Below, one piece after another: positions 1-5,901 of a DNA stretch of 5,901 nt. A program made the position numbers and the translations under genes. Source of the DNA: Clostridia bacterium (GTDB taxonomy: Bacteria > Bacillota_A > Clostridia > Lachnospirales > Lachnospiraceae); contig JAAYYM010000331.1 in assembly GCA_012515365.1 (NCBI GenBank), positions 1 through 5,901 on the forward strand, in the 5' to 3' direction. Each line of letters opens with the position of its first letter. Within the stretch, counting starts at the first letter, position 1. The notes beneath the pieces are model-generated. The model saw only the letters and a list, made by a program, of their open reading frames with translations, was not told the DNA's origin and did no database searches.

Positions 1-1431
1 CGCCGTATTTGCTTCTGTATTTGCTTCTGCATTCGCTTCTGTATTCGCTTCTGTATTCACTTCCTTAACAGTTTGGTAAGTATGGTATTTCTCCATAAAC
101 AGCTCCGGACGCGCCAGACGAAAACGATAAATGCTCTGCTTAACATCACCCACCATAAAGATATTCTTTTGATCCTGTTTGGAAATGCTCTTCACCAGAT
201 ACTCTTGCACCAGGTTGCTGTCCTGATACTCATCTATCAAAACTTCTTCATAATAATCCTGATATTCCTTTGCTGTTTTGGAAGGAATGAGTTCATCCCC
301 ACTTTCCTCGAGCAGAATATCCAGTGCCATATGTTCCATATCATTGAAATCAATGATGTTTTTCTCTCTTTTTGCTTCACCGTATTGATCTATAAATTCC
401 TCCGTCAGCTTCACCAGCGCATTCACTGCTCTGGCACTTTCTTTCATCCCGTCAAACAGATTTTCCGGAGTATCATAGAAATACTGATCTCTAATCTGTA
501 AGAGCTGTTTTTTGTATTGTTCACGCAGCGTCTTTACCATCTCCTGCTTATATGGGTCAATGGCTGATTTTGACGAATTTCTACCTAACTTTTCAAAGCT
601 CAATAAAGAAAAGGCACGCTCATATTCCTTGAAACTTTCTATACCCAATAAAAGATCAACATATGCCAGATCTGACTTAACAGCCTCCAGATATCCGAAA
701 GGTCCGTCTGACATCGTGCAAAAAGTGATTGCCTTAGAAACCGATGTCTTGATTTCAACAAGCATTTCTTGGACTTCATTAACGATCACGTTTACCCATG
801 GAAAGTCCTCAGGGCTTTCTTTTCCGGTCACATCATAGGCATCCGCACATAGCTTAAGCCATTTCTTTGGGATCGGATAACTCATCGCATAGTTGTATAG
901 GTTTTCTACGAGATTTTCTATGATAACATCTGTTTTTTTTGCAGAATAGCTCTCAGTCATATGCAGAAAATCTTCTGATCCTTCCTGATAAGCTGCTTCT
1001 AGAACCTTCTGTATGATTTCAGCCTTTAACAGTTTGCACTCTCCCTCATCAGCCACACGAAATCCAGGATCCAGATCAATTTCATGAAAATGATTCCGCA
1101 GTACATTCAGACAGAATCTATGAATGGTGCTGATAGGTGCACTATGAATCAAAAGTGCCTGCTTTTGCAGATGAACGCTCTCCGGCTTCTTTCGAAGCTC
1201 TTCTTCAATAGTCTTCGATATTCTCTCTTTCATCTGTGAGGCAGCCGCCTCCGTAAATGTCATTACTAACATTTGGTCGATGTTAACAGGATGTTGCTCA
1301 TCCATGATTTTCTGAATCAAACGTTCCACCAAGACAGCAGTCTTTCCAGATCCTGCTGCAGCAGAGACTAGTAGATTTCTATTACGTGCCACAATGACTC
1401 TTTGTTGTTCCTTCGTATATTGTACACTCAT
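1..1431 (-). CDS. addA: AddA, ATP-dependent helicase/nuclease subunit A (5' part, runs off the left edge)
   Basis: This is the motor subunit of the AddAB helicase-nuclease, which unwinds and resects double-strand breaks for RecA-dependent repair. The first 477 residues are visible, of roughly 1200 usual for the family, and I read them through without a frameshift or stop. Superfamily 1A helicase motifs appear in order: Q-motif region YTKEQQ near residue 6, Walker A AGSGKT (26-31, Lys30), motif Ia TFTEAAA (58-64), STIHRFC (about 101-107), the AddA signature IDFNDMEH (about 360-367), Walker B DEYQDS (400-405) and motif III VGDVKQSIYRFR (427-438). Motifs IV-VI and the C-terminal nuclease lie outside the window. 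Two tandem ATG codons are possible starts. I prefer the one at 1431, 7 nt from GGAGG; the one at 1434 is only 4 nt away and would add one Met. The gene follows addB with an overlap, so it is cotranscribed. Residues about 458-477 are an unusual T-E-A-N repeat. The identification is very secure. Confidence 0.98.
   Translation of the reverse strand, partial: MSVQYTKEQQRVIVARNRNLLVSAAAGSGKTAVLVERLIQKIMDEQHPVNIDQMLVMTFTEAAASQMKERISKTIEEELRKKPESVHLQKQALLIHSAPISTIHRFCLNVLRNHFHEIDLDPGFRVADEGECKLLKAEIIQKVLEAAYQEGSEDFLHMTESYSAKKTDVIIENLVENLYNYAMSYPIPKKWLKLCADAYDVTGKESPEDFPWVNVIVNEVQEMLVEIKTSVSKAITFCTMSDGPFGYLEAVKSDLAYVDLLLGIESFKEYERAFSLLSFEKLGRNSSKSAIDPYKQEMVKTLREQYKKQLLQIRDQYFYDTPENLFDGMKESARAVNALVKLTEEFIDQYGEAKREKNIIDFNDMEHMALDILLEESGDELIPSKTAKEYQDYYEEVLIDEYQDSNLVQEYLVKSISKQDQKNIFMVGDVKQSIYRFRLARPELFMEKYHTYQTVKEVNTEANTEANAEANTEANTA
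7..66 (-). repeat. 12-bp in-frame minisatellite within addA
   Basis: Four tandem 12-bp units (7-18, 19-30, 31-42, 43-54) differ from one another by only one or two bases. On the coding strand the unit is ACAGAAGCGAAT or close to it, and it encodes T/A-E-A-N. A fifth, degenerate unit at 55-66 encodes K-E-V-N and matches about 9 of 12 bases, so it may be the native seed of the expansion. Because the unit is 12 bp, copy-number change keeps the reading frame. In AddA proteins this place, after motif III and the PELF-EKY segment, is a variable loop before the motif IV region (family knowledge). The array reaches the window edge, so its full length is unknown. Confidence 0.9.
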
Positions 1432-4400
1432 CATACTTCCTCCCCGTCTGATTTTTTATGAAGAGACATATTCATGCCTGCCAATGCATTCTCTGCAGAT
1501 AATTTATCCAGCTGACGTTTCTCTGCGCTTTGCTCTCTTTCATCAAACTGGCAGATACTGTGGAAGTCACAGTACGTACATGCATCTTGTTTTTGAGTTA
1601 CACAAGGATTCTGTTCGATCCTGCCTGATAAAATCTGTGATCCCATTTCGGCAATCTTTTGATTCACAAAGTTTGATAGTAGATAAAATTGTTCTGTGGT
1701 AGCAATGGAGGAGGATTTTGAAAATTCTCCCTTTGATGTCTTGCTTACCGGAATGACAGTAGACGAATCCTGAAACTCCTGATCTATCATAGCCAGAATG
1801 TCTTGATCAGAATTAACCAGACCACGCATGACTAGTTCTTTTTGAATCTGCTCCTCGATTTCTTCATCACTTAACTGCTTTGGTGTATCAATGATCGGAT
1901 CGTCAATATGATAGTACAGCACTCCGGCAGGTATGATTTCCTTATCCGGATGTTCCTTTTGCTGCATCTCGATTGCAGCATTCATATATACAACTAGCTG
2001 AAGTTCAAGTCCATAATAAATGGCTGCCATATCAAATGACTTGTTTCCGGATTTATAATCTATGATCTTTACATACACTTTGTCTTTATCTTCATACGTA
2101 TCCACTCTGTCGATCCGTCCGGCAAGATGCATTTCTTCCTCCTCGGACAAGCGTATATTAAGTGAGTGAAAGTCCGTCTGAGTCGCAAAGCTGAATTCAA
2201 AATTATTTGGCTTGAACAATCCCTTTCTGACCTGTTTGGTCAACATATGAACTGTGCGCTCCATGATTCTCGTGATTCTGTGAATCAAATACTGGTACCT
2301 TGCTGTACTATATAAAATATCAGCTGTTTTCATAGAGGCTTCAACGGATTGTCTCAGAAGTTCATTCTCCGCGTCTTCCGGGATATCAAACCATGTATAC
2401 GGACTTTTTTCCAGCAAACCTGAATAAAGCTTTAACGTCTCATGGAACACAGTTCCTAGGTCAGAGGCCTCAAAGGAATATAGTTCGCGTTCTTTGAGCA
2501 ACAGTCCATATTGAAGGAAATGACTATATGCACATGCTGCATACTTTTCAAGTCTGGTTACACTGTTTGTCAGCACCTTTCCATAAAGTACCTGTGCCAC
2601 AGCTTTGCTGATTGGATCTGTTTTTTGCGGCAAGAAGGCTGCTTCTACGTATAATAACACCTGCTTTTTATAATTTTCATCTGATAAATACCAGCTAAAA
2701 AGTGCTTCATACTCCGGATTCAACTGTTCCCGCAAACACGCAGCCAATTCACCCAGCGCACTTTTAGGTGTCATCAGACGCTCAGAAAGTGCGCTTCCCG
2801 CATCAAAAGAAGGTCTTTTAATCTCAATGTTCGGATACAGCTTCTGTATCTCTCTGATCAGATAAGACGGTTGTAACGCCTGTCCCTCTTCACTGGCAAG
2901 TGAATAAGAAAGATAAAGCTGTTGATTTGGCTTCGTCATGATCATATATAAATATACTCTCTGTTTATATGCCTGCTGTCTCCTTGACGGTGCCAGCTCG
3001 ATTTCCTGTTCTGACAAAAGCTCTCTGTCCAGGTCTGAAATAATGCCTGATACACTATTCCCCTTAGGAACGATTCCCTCATTAACACCTGCAAAAAACA
3101 AGAGTTTAATATCCTTAAGTCTTGTCCTCGTAATGTCACCAATCATAACTTCATCAATGCTTGGTGGCGTCACGCCGACTCGAATCTCATCAAAGCCTGC
3201 ATCCAGCAGTTCGCCAAACTCTTTCACACTCATCTGTTCATCCGGAAGTAATTCACAGATTTGATCGAGCAGATCCATAATCATACGATAAATCTGATGA
3301 TATTCCTTGGCAGTTTCCATCTTACCTGCCGCTTCAAATCCTTCTGCCATAGCATGAGCCTTTTGCTCCATGTTCTGTGAGGTAATCATCTCATAAATAA
3401 CCTGTACATAGTCCTTTGCGCATTCTGCCTCACGCATTCCATGCTCATAGCATTCAAACTGCATAGTAACCTGCTCACGCAGCTCATTCATCCGCACCAG
3501 TTCTTCTGCCTGCATATGGCGGCTTTTCCTAAGCCATGGATGACTCCATTGCTTTCTCCCATGTATACCAAATGCCAGCACATAATTCTCAAGCTGATCG
3601 ATATCTTCTTGTCCAAAATCAGAAAGTGACGATTTCAAATAACGAAAAATTCCTTCATAGTTATAATCCATCACAATAATTTCGATCAGCGCACGCAAAT
3701 ATTCAACCAAAGGATTTAATAAAATCCCTCTGGTCTGGTCCATAAAGTAAGGAATGTCATAGAGTGTGAACTCTTGCTCGGCTGTATGCGCATATAATTG
3801 AGTATCACCTGTTATTACAGCAATGTCTCCGTAATGTAAATCCGGATTATTTCTCAATGCTTTACTGATCTCGATGCAGATCTGTTTCATTTCTTCTTCA
3901 GGATTTTTTGCACAAAGGATATGCACAGCATCCTGCTCTTCTAAAAATGTTTCTGCCGTATTTCTAAAAATGTGCTCTTCCAAAAATGCTAATGCAGGAT
4001 TATCCTTTAATCGATAAACAGGTGTACTTAAATATCGAAAAGGTGCTTGTAATGGCACGTTTAGGTCGTTGACCATCTTGGCCAGTGTTGAAATCGTCTT
4101 TTCGCTCATATAAAATAACATTTGTTCTTGAATCTTTTTTTGTTCTTCCTGCTCTTGGTCGATCTGCTCTGCTGTACGCAGAAGAACTGTCACATGAATC
4201 TCTTTTGCCAATACCATTAATTTCTGCAGAAGCTGATTTTGTACCGGTGTAAAACCTGTAAAACCATCAAATACAAATACACAGTTACGTACCATTCTAG
4301 ATTGATCAATCACTCGGCATAGTATTTCCAGCAGCTCTTCCTTCGTTGTATATGTTCCTTGCATTTCTTCTAAAAATGCCCGATATAAAATGCTGATATC

Positions 4401-4877
4401 CTTAAGCTTATACTGAAGCATCGGACGGTTCTTGGCATATTCCATCAGTTTCTCAAGCTCATGCTCTTTGATTGAGTATTGCATAAATTCCGAAATGACA
4501 GATTTCACTTCATTAATGTATCCAAGCTTTTTCAGATTCTTTCCTAGTACACTCAGCTCATCTGACTTTTGTGTAGCGATTCGTCTGAGCACCAGACTTT
4601 TTCCCATATCATCAATGACCATCCTCTGGCTGTTCTCATCACCGGTCTCATCGAATATTCTATATGCCAGTCTCGCAAAACTCAGGACATCTATATTCAT
4701 AATACCTTTTCTCGGATGTGCAAGCACCAGATCCCGCTGCGTCTGCAACGTAAACTGCTCCGGAACGATTACAATGTAATTCGTGGCCGGATTCTTTTGC
4801 GACTGTTCGATCACATATTGATACAGATCATGAGACTTTCCCGCTCCCGATCCACCTATCCAGAATTTCAAAGACAT
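1431..4877 (-). CDS. addB: AddB, ATP-dependent helicase/deoxyribonuclease subunit B
   Basis: This is the second subunit of AddAB, a complete protein of 1148 aa, which is normal for the family. AddB cuts the 5'-ended strand and scans for Chi-like sequences through a helicase fold that is not a working motor (known from the Bacillus complex). Visible features are an N-terminal nucleotide-binding loop GGSGAGKS (8-15, Lys14), the AddB-typical DGFTGFTP (204-211), and GDITRTRLKDIKLLFF followed by GVNEG (about 575-600). The C-terminal RecB-type nuclease has GRIDRVD with Asp923 and DYKSG with Asp940 and Lys942. The Fe-S staple is Cys782 plus Cys1100-x2-Cys1103-x5-Cys1109, the family arrangement, so both nuclease and cluster look intact. 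The ATG at 4877 is preceded by GAGGTGA at 7 nt. The gene heads an addB-addA operon; its TGA overlaps the addA ATG at 1434 as ATGA. No frameshift or truncation is seen. Confidence 0.98.
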   Translation of the reverse strand: MSLKFWIGGSGAGKSHDLYQYVIEQSQKNPATNYIVIVPEQFTLQTQRDLVLAHPRKGIMNIDVLSFARLAYRIFDETGDENSQRMVIDDMGKSLVLRRIATQKSDELSVLGKNLKKLGYINEVKSVISEFMQYSIKEHELEKLMEYAKNRPMLQYKLKDISILYRAFLEEMQGTYTTKEELLEILCRVIDQSRMVRNCVFVFDGFTGFTPVQNQLLQKLMVLAKEIHVTVLLRTAEQIDQEQEEQKKIQEQMLFYMSEKTISTLAKMVNDLNVPLQAPFRYLSTPVYRLKDNPALAFLEEHIFRNTAETFLEEQDAVHILCAKNPEEEMKQICIEISKALRNNPDLHYGDIAVITGDTQLYAHTAEQEFTLYDIPYFMDQTRGILLNPLVEYLRALIEIIVMDYNYEGIFRYLKSSLSDFGQEDIDQLENYVLAFGIHGRKQWSHPWLRKSRHMQAEELVRMNELREQVTMQFECYEHGMREAECAKDYVQVIYEMITSQNMEQKAHAMAEGFEAAGKMETAKEYHQIYRMIMDLLDQICELLPDEQMSVKEFGELLDAGFDEIRVGVTPPSIDEVMIGDITRTRLKDIKLLFFAGVNEGIVPKGNSVSGIISDLDRELLSEQEIELAPSRRQQAYKQRVYLYMIMTKPNQQLYLSYSLASEEGQALQPSYLIREIQKLYPNIEIKRPSFDAGSALSERLMTPKSALGELAACLREQLNPEYEALFSWYLSDENYKKQVLLYVEAAFLPQKTDPISKAVAQVLYGKVLTNSVTRLEKYAACAYSHFLQYGLLLKERELYSFEASDLGTVFHETLKLYSGLLEKSPYTWFDIPEDAENELLRQSVEASMKTADILYSTARYQYLIHRITRIMERTVHMLTKQVRKGLFKPNNFEFSFATQTDFHSLNIRLSEEEEMHLAGRIDRVDTYEDKDKVYVKIIDYKSGNKSFDMAAIYYGLELQLVVYMNAAIEMQQKEHPDKEIIPAGVLYYHIDDPIIDTPKQLSDEEIEEQIQKELVMRGLVNSDQDILAMIDQEFQDSSTVIPVSKTSKGEFSKSSSIATTEQFYLLSNFVNQKIAEMGSQILSGRIEQNPCVTQKQDACTYCDFHSICQFDEREQSAEKRQLDKLSAENALAGMNMSLHKKSDGEEV
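1439..1443 (-). promoter_or_regulatory. Ribosome binding site of addA, inside the addB 3' end
   Basis: The minus strand reads GGGGAGGAAGTATGATGAG. The GGAGG core lies 4 nt before the ATG at 1434 and 7 nt before the ATG at 1431. The second spacing is nearer the usual optimum and decides my start choice. The site lies within the last codons of addB, which suggests translational coupling. Confidence 0.8.
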
Positions 4878-4884
4878 TAGTTTG

Positions 4885-4891
4885 TCACCTC
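4885..4891 (-). promoter_or_regulatory. Ribosome binding site of addB
   Basis: The minus strand reads GAGGTGA, ending 7 nt before the ATG at 4877. This is a good match to the anti-Shine-Dalgarno sequence and supports that start. Confidence 0.8.
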
Positions 4892-4920
4892 ATTGCTTTT
4901 CTTTTTGAAACATTTTTATC

Positions 4921-4949
4921 ATTTTAACACACAAATTGAGTAAAGTGAA
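4921..4949 (-). promoter_or_regulatory. Probable sigma-A promoter of addB-addA
   Basis: On the minus strand a -35 box TTCACT (4944-4949) is separated by exactly 17 nt from a -10 box TAAAAT (4921-4926). They match 4 of 6 and 5 of 6 consensus bases. Transcription would start near 4914, giving a leader of about 35-40 nt. The box pair is read by eye and the region is AT-rich, so chance matches are possible. It is the best-placed candidate between the upstream terminator-like hairpin and addB. Confidence 0.5.
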
Positions 4950-4961
4950 ATCATGGTAATT

Positions 4962-5014
4962 GTGAAACGATCTCATTGTAGTGGCGAAACGATTTCATGT
5001 ATCGAACGATTTCG
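4962..5014. repeat. Iterated GAAACGATTTC-like dyads upstream of the addB promoter
   Basis: Two near-identical 15-mers, gtgaaacgatctcat (4962-4976) and gcgaaacgatttcat (4984-4998), differ at two positions and are offset by 22 bp. A third related copy, CGAACGATTTCG, follows at 5003-5014. Each is a small dyad: GAAA-CGA-TTTC in the second copy and CGAA-CGAT-TTCG in the third. A shorter variant, gtgaaatcat, overlaps the proposed -35 box at 4945-4954. They could be protein-binding sites or the degenerate edge of the adjoining palindromic element; the sequence does not decide between these. Confidence 0.5.
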
Positions 5015-5085
5015 GTCATTCATACAAAAACGTTCGTCGAGAACGTTTTGACTCCTCTCTTTTTTTGTATGAATGACCGAAATCG
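5007..5085. repeat. 24-bp perfect inverted repeat with a nested hairpin (palindromic intergenic element)
   Basis: The left arm 5007-5030 and right arm 5062-5085 are perfect reverse complements over 24 bp. Between them, aaaacgttc (5027-5035) and gaacgtttt (5041-5049) form a second hairpin with a 5-nt loop, GTCGA, leaving the tract 5050-5061 unpaired. The inner stem partly competes with the base of the outer one. An outer pair, tgtgaaac (4961-4968) and gtttcaca (5100-5107), extends the dyad symmetry, so the whole element may span 4961-5107. It lies between a terminator-like hairpin and the addB promoter and holds no convincing gene. The size and shape fit a dispersed palindromic repeat or MITE-like unit, or a structured leader or terminator; copy number in the genome would tell. 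Confidence 0.85.
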
Positions 5086-5172
5086 CTTTATCGTTGTGAG
5101 TTTCACAGTTGGGATAAATGGAAGGTTTGGGAGCGAATGATTTCCTTAAATATGAACTAGTTAAACGTATGA

Positions 5173-5205
5173 AAAAGTCACTCTCTTTCATAAAGAATGA
5201 CTTTT
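5173..5205 (-). terminator. Probable rho-independent terminator behind the flavoprotein remnant
   Basis: The arms 5173-5180 and 5198-5205 are a perfect 8-bp inverted repeat (AAAAGTCA/TGACTTTT). The loop is partly paired through TTCTTT and AAAGAGAG. On the minus-strand transcript the 3' arm ends in a run of five U. It starts about 10 nt after the stop codon at 5215-5217. The stem is AT-rich and moderate in strength, and it could also work in the other direction because of the A tract on its other side. Confidence 0.6.
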
Positions 5206-5214
5206 CCGTCTGAA

Positions 5215-5778
5215 TTATCTGATAAAATGTGTTGATATCTGAGGTTCAATTTCTGGCATTGGTTGATTTCCATGTTCGATATTTTTGAGCATCCATGCCA
5301 TGTTATAGCCTAAAGTTCGCATAATCTGTAATCCTTCTTCATCCTGCGCAACATCTTCTGGTGTAAAGCCATGAACACTATTCCAATACTGAGAGGATAC
5401 CACCGGCATCCGATTTATCGTGAAGTATTTGTTCAAACGGTCAAACGCTGCTGTCGTTCCACCTCTTCTTGCACTGACAACTGCAGCAGCAGGTTTGAAT
5501 GCCAGCTGACCTGCTCCTGATGAGAAGAATACACGGTCAAGCAATGCGCATAAGGCACCATTTGGTCCGGCATAATATACTGGTGAACCAATGACAATTC
5601 CATCTGCTCCCTGCATAAGTGAAAGCATTTCATTCGCCACATCATCCTCAAACACACATTTTCCCTTCCCCCGACAGCCTCCACAAGCAATACAGCCCCT
5701 CACCGGCTTATTCCCAATATGGAAAAACTGTGTTTCTATTTCATTTTTCTCCAACGCTTTTGCAACCTCACTTATGCA
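5215..5778 (-). pseudogene. Iron-sulfur flavoprotein / NADPH-dependent FMN reductase family remnant, 5' end lost at an IS insertion
   Basis: The readable frame ends in STHFIR-stop. It gives about 179 residues from a TTG at 5754, or 187 codons counting upstream to an in-frame TAA at 5779-5781; full-length relatives are around 200 residues or slightly more. Counting from the TTG, it carries a compact cysteine motif C21-x2-C24-x2-C27-x5-C33, as in iron-sulfur flavoproteins, then the flavodoxin-fold segment GSPVYYAG (56-63), which contacts FMN, and SARRGGTTAAFDRLNKYF. Codons upstream of the TTG still read SEVAKA, as in helix 1 of the family. The initiating Met and the first beta strand with its NGSP-type phosphate loop are absent. 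The reading breaks within 16 bp of the IS end near 5794, so truncation by the insertion is the likely cause. A restart at the TTG is possible but would lack the FMN phosphate site. Native substrate unknown; presumed electron-transfer or quinone/nitro-reductase-like role. Confidence 0.8.
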
Positions 5779-5793
5779 TTATACTTATTAAAG

Positions 5794-5822
5794 TGGACAC
5801 TTTTTATAAATATCTATACAAT
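5794..5822 (+). promoter_or_regulatory. Transposase promoter overlapping the IS terminal repeat
   Basis: A -35 box TGGACA (5794-5799) and a -10 box TACAAT (5817-5822) are separated by exactly 17 bp, each one mismatch from consensus. The -35 box forms the tip of the terminal repeat, so transposase binding to the end would be expected to repress transcription (inference). The start would be near 5829, a short distance before the orfA ribosome binding site. Confidence 0.6.
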
Positions 5823-5838
5823 AATCATAGACACCAAA

Positions 5839-5844
5839 AGGAGG
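5839..5844 (+). promoter_or_regulatory. Ribosome binding site of IS orfA
   Basis: A perfect AGGAGG, within AAAAGGAGG, ends 8 nt before the ATG at 5853 and fixes the start of a coding region too short in this window to be judged by length. Confidence 0.8.
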
Positions 5845-5852
5845 TATCTTCT

Positions 5853-5901
5853 ATGTCCACACAACAACGTTACGATGAAGATTTCAAACGAACACTCGTA
5901 G
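5853..5901 (+). CDS. IS3-family transposase OrfA (N-terminal fragment, runs off the right edge)
   Basis: Only 16 codons are visible, reading MSTQQRYDEDFKRTLV. This resembles the start of the helix-turn-helix OrfA protein of IS3-family elements, where R-Y-x-x-E/D-F-K-R opens the HTH_Tnp_1 domain. OrfA binds the terminal repeats and is normally fused by -1 frameshifting to the DDE-type OrfB (family knowledge; neither is visible here). The start is set by ATG with AGGAGG 8 nt upstream. The call rests on a short match plus the terminal repeat and promoter placed before it. Confidence 0.75.
   Translation, partial: MSTQQRYDEDFKRTLV

Larger units (their letters stand above)
5794..5901 (+). mobile_element. 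Left end of an IS3-family insertion sequence (continues off the right edge)
   Basis: TGGACACTTTTTA at 5794-5806 looks like the terminal inverted repeat of IS3-family elements, which begin with TG. It is followed after a short leader by an IS3-type OrfA start. The left boundary is placed at the TGGACA; the exact edge and the target duplication cannot be fixed because the other end is outside the window. The element sits where the flavoprotein gene loses its frame, with the transposase pointing away from that remnant. Confidence 0.75.

Noticed and set aside
7..66. CRISPR array or other spacer array
   Set aside because: The units are contiguous 12-mers without spacers and keep the addA reading frame, so this is a coding minisatellite.
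73..838. Plus-strand open frames of 142 and 108 codons opposite addA
   Set aside because: These are antisense shadows of addA, whose minus-strand frame carries clear helicase motifs; they have no family resemblance of their own.
933..940. Run of eight T within addA as a possible frameshift site
   Set aside because: The AddA frame reads straight through (AKKTD) with sensible sequence on both sides, so there is no evidence of slippage or a sequencing error.
5003..5049. Possible LexA (SOS) box upstream of addB
   Set aside because: A CGAAC half-site at 5003-5007 is not followed by GTTCG at the right spacing, and GTTC-GTCGA-GAAC at 5032-5044 has the half-sites in the wrong order and spacing for the Firmicutes CGAAC-N4-GTTCG box.
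4973..5191. 72-codon minus-strand open frame across the intergenic region
   Set aside because: It runs through both arms of the inverted repeat and the terminator-like hairpin, has no recognisable domain, and reads like translated palindrome sequence (NDKAISVIHT against CMNDRN). Its start lies inside the terminator stem.
5719..5901. 60-codon plus-strand frame reaching the window end
   Set aside because: It crosses from the flavoprotein remnant into the IS and is out of frame with the OrfA start at 5853, which has the ribosome binding site.

Overview
The window looks like chromosome from a low-to-moderate GC Bacillota (Firmicutes), most likely a gut-type clostridium near Lachnospiraceae. This rests on the addB-addA gene order, the wording of the AddA and AddB motifs, strong GGAGG-type ribosome binding sites, and an IS3-family element of the kind common in these genomes. 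The assignment is by recalled family resemblance, not a database search.

Layout: everything from 1 to about 5778 is encoded on the minus strand. Positions 1-1431 hold the N-terminal 477 codons of addA; the rest lies off the left edge. Positions 1431-4877 hold a complete addB, which overlaps addA by an ATGA junction. The two genes encode AddAB, the Firmicutes counterpart of RecBCD, which resects double-strand breaks for RecA loading. AddA supplies the UvrD-type motor and one nuclease; AddB supplies a second nuclease with an Fe-S staple, and all its key residues are visible. An in-frame 12-bp minisatellite encoding T-E-A-N repeats lies in addA just after helicase motif III, at the window edge.

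Positions 4878-5214 carry no convincing gene. They hold the addB ribosome binding site and a probable promoter, a set of iterated GAAACGATTTC-like dyads, a 24-bp perfect inverted repeat with a nested hairpin, and a terminator-like hairpin behind the next gene.

Positions 5215-5778 are the remnant of an iron-sulfur flavoprotein/NADPH-dependent FMN reductase family gene. It keeps the CxxCxxCx5C motif but has lost its start and N-terminal FMN-binding strand. The break coincides with the left end of an IS3-family insertion sequence beginning near 5794. The first 16 codons of the IS transposase OrfA and a good promoter are visible before the window ends.

No wholly new defence or other system is visible. 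The items most worth a second look are the coding minisatellite in addA, the palindromic element upstream of addB, and the IS-broken flavoprotein gene.
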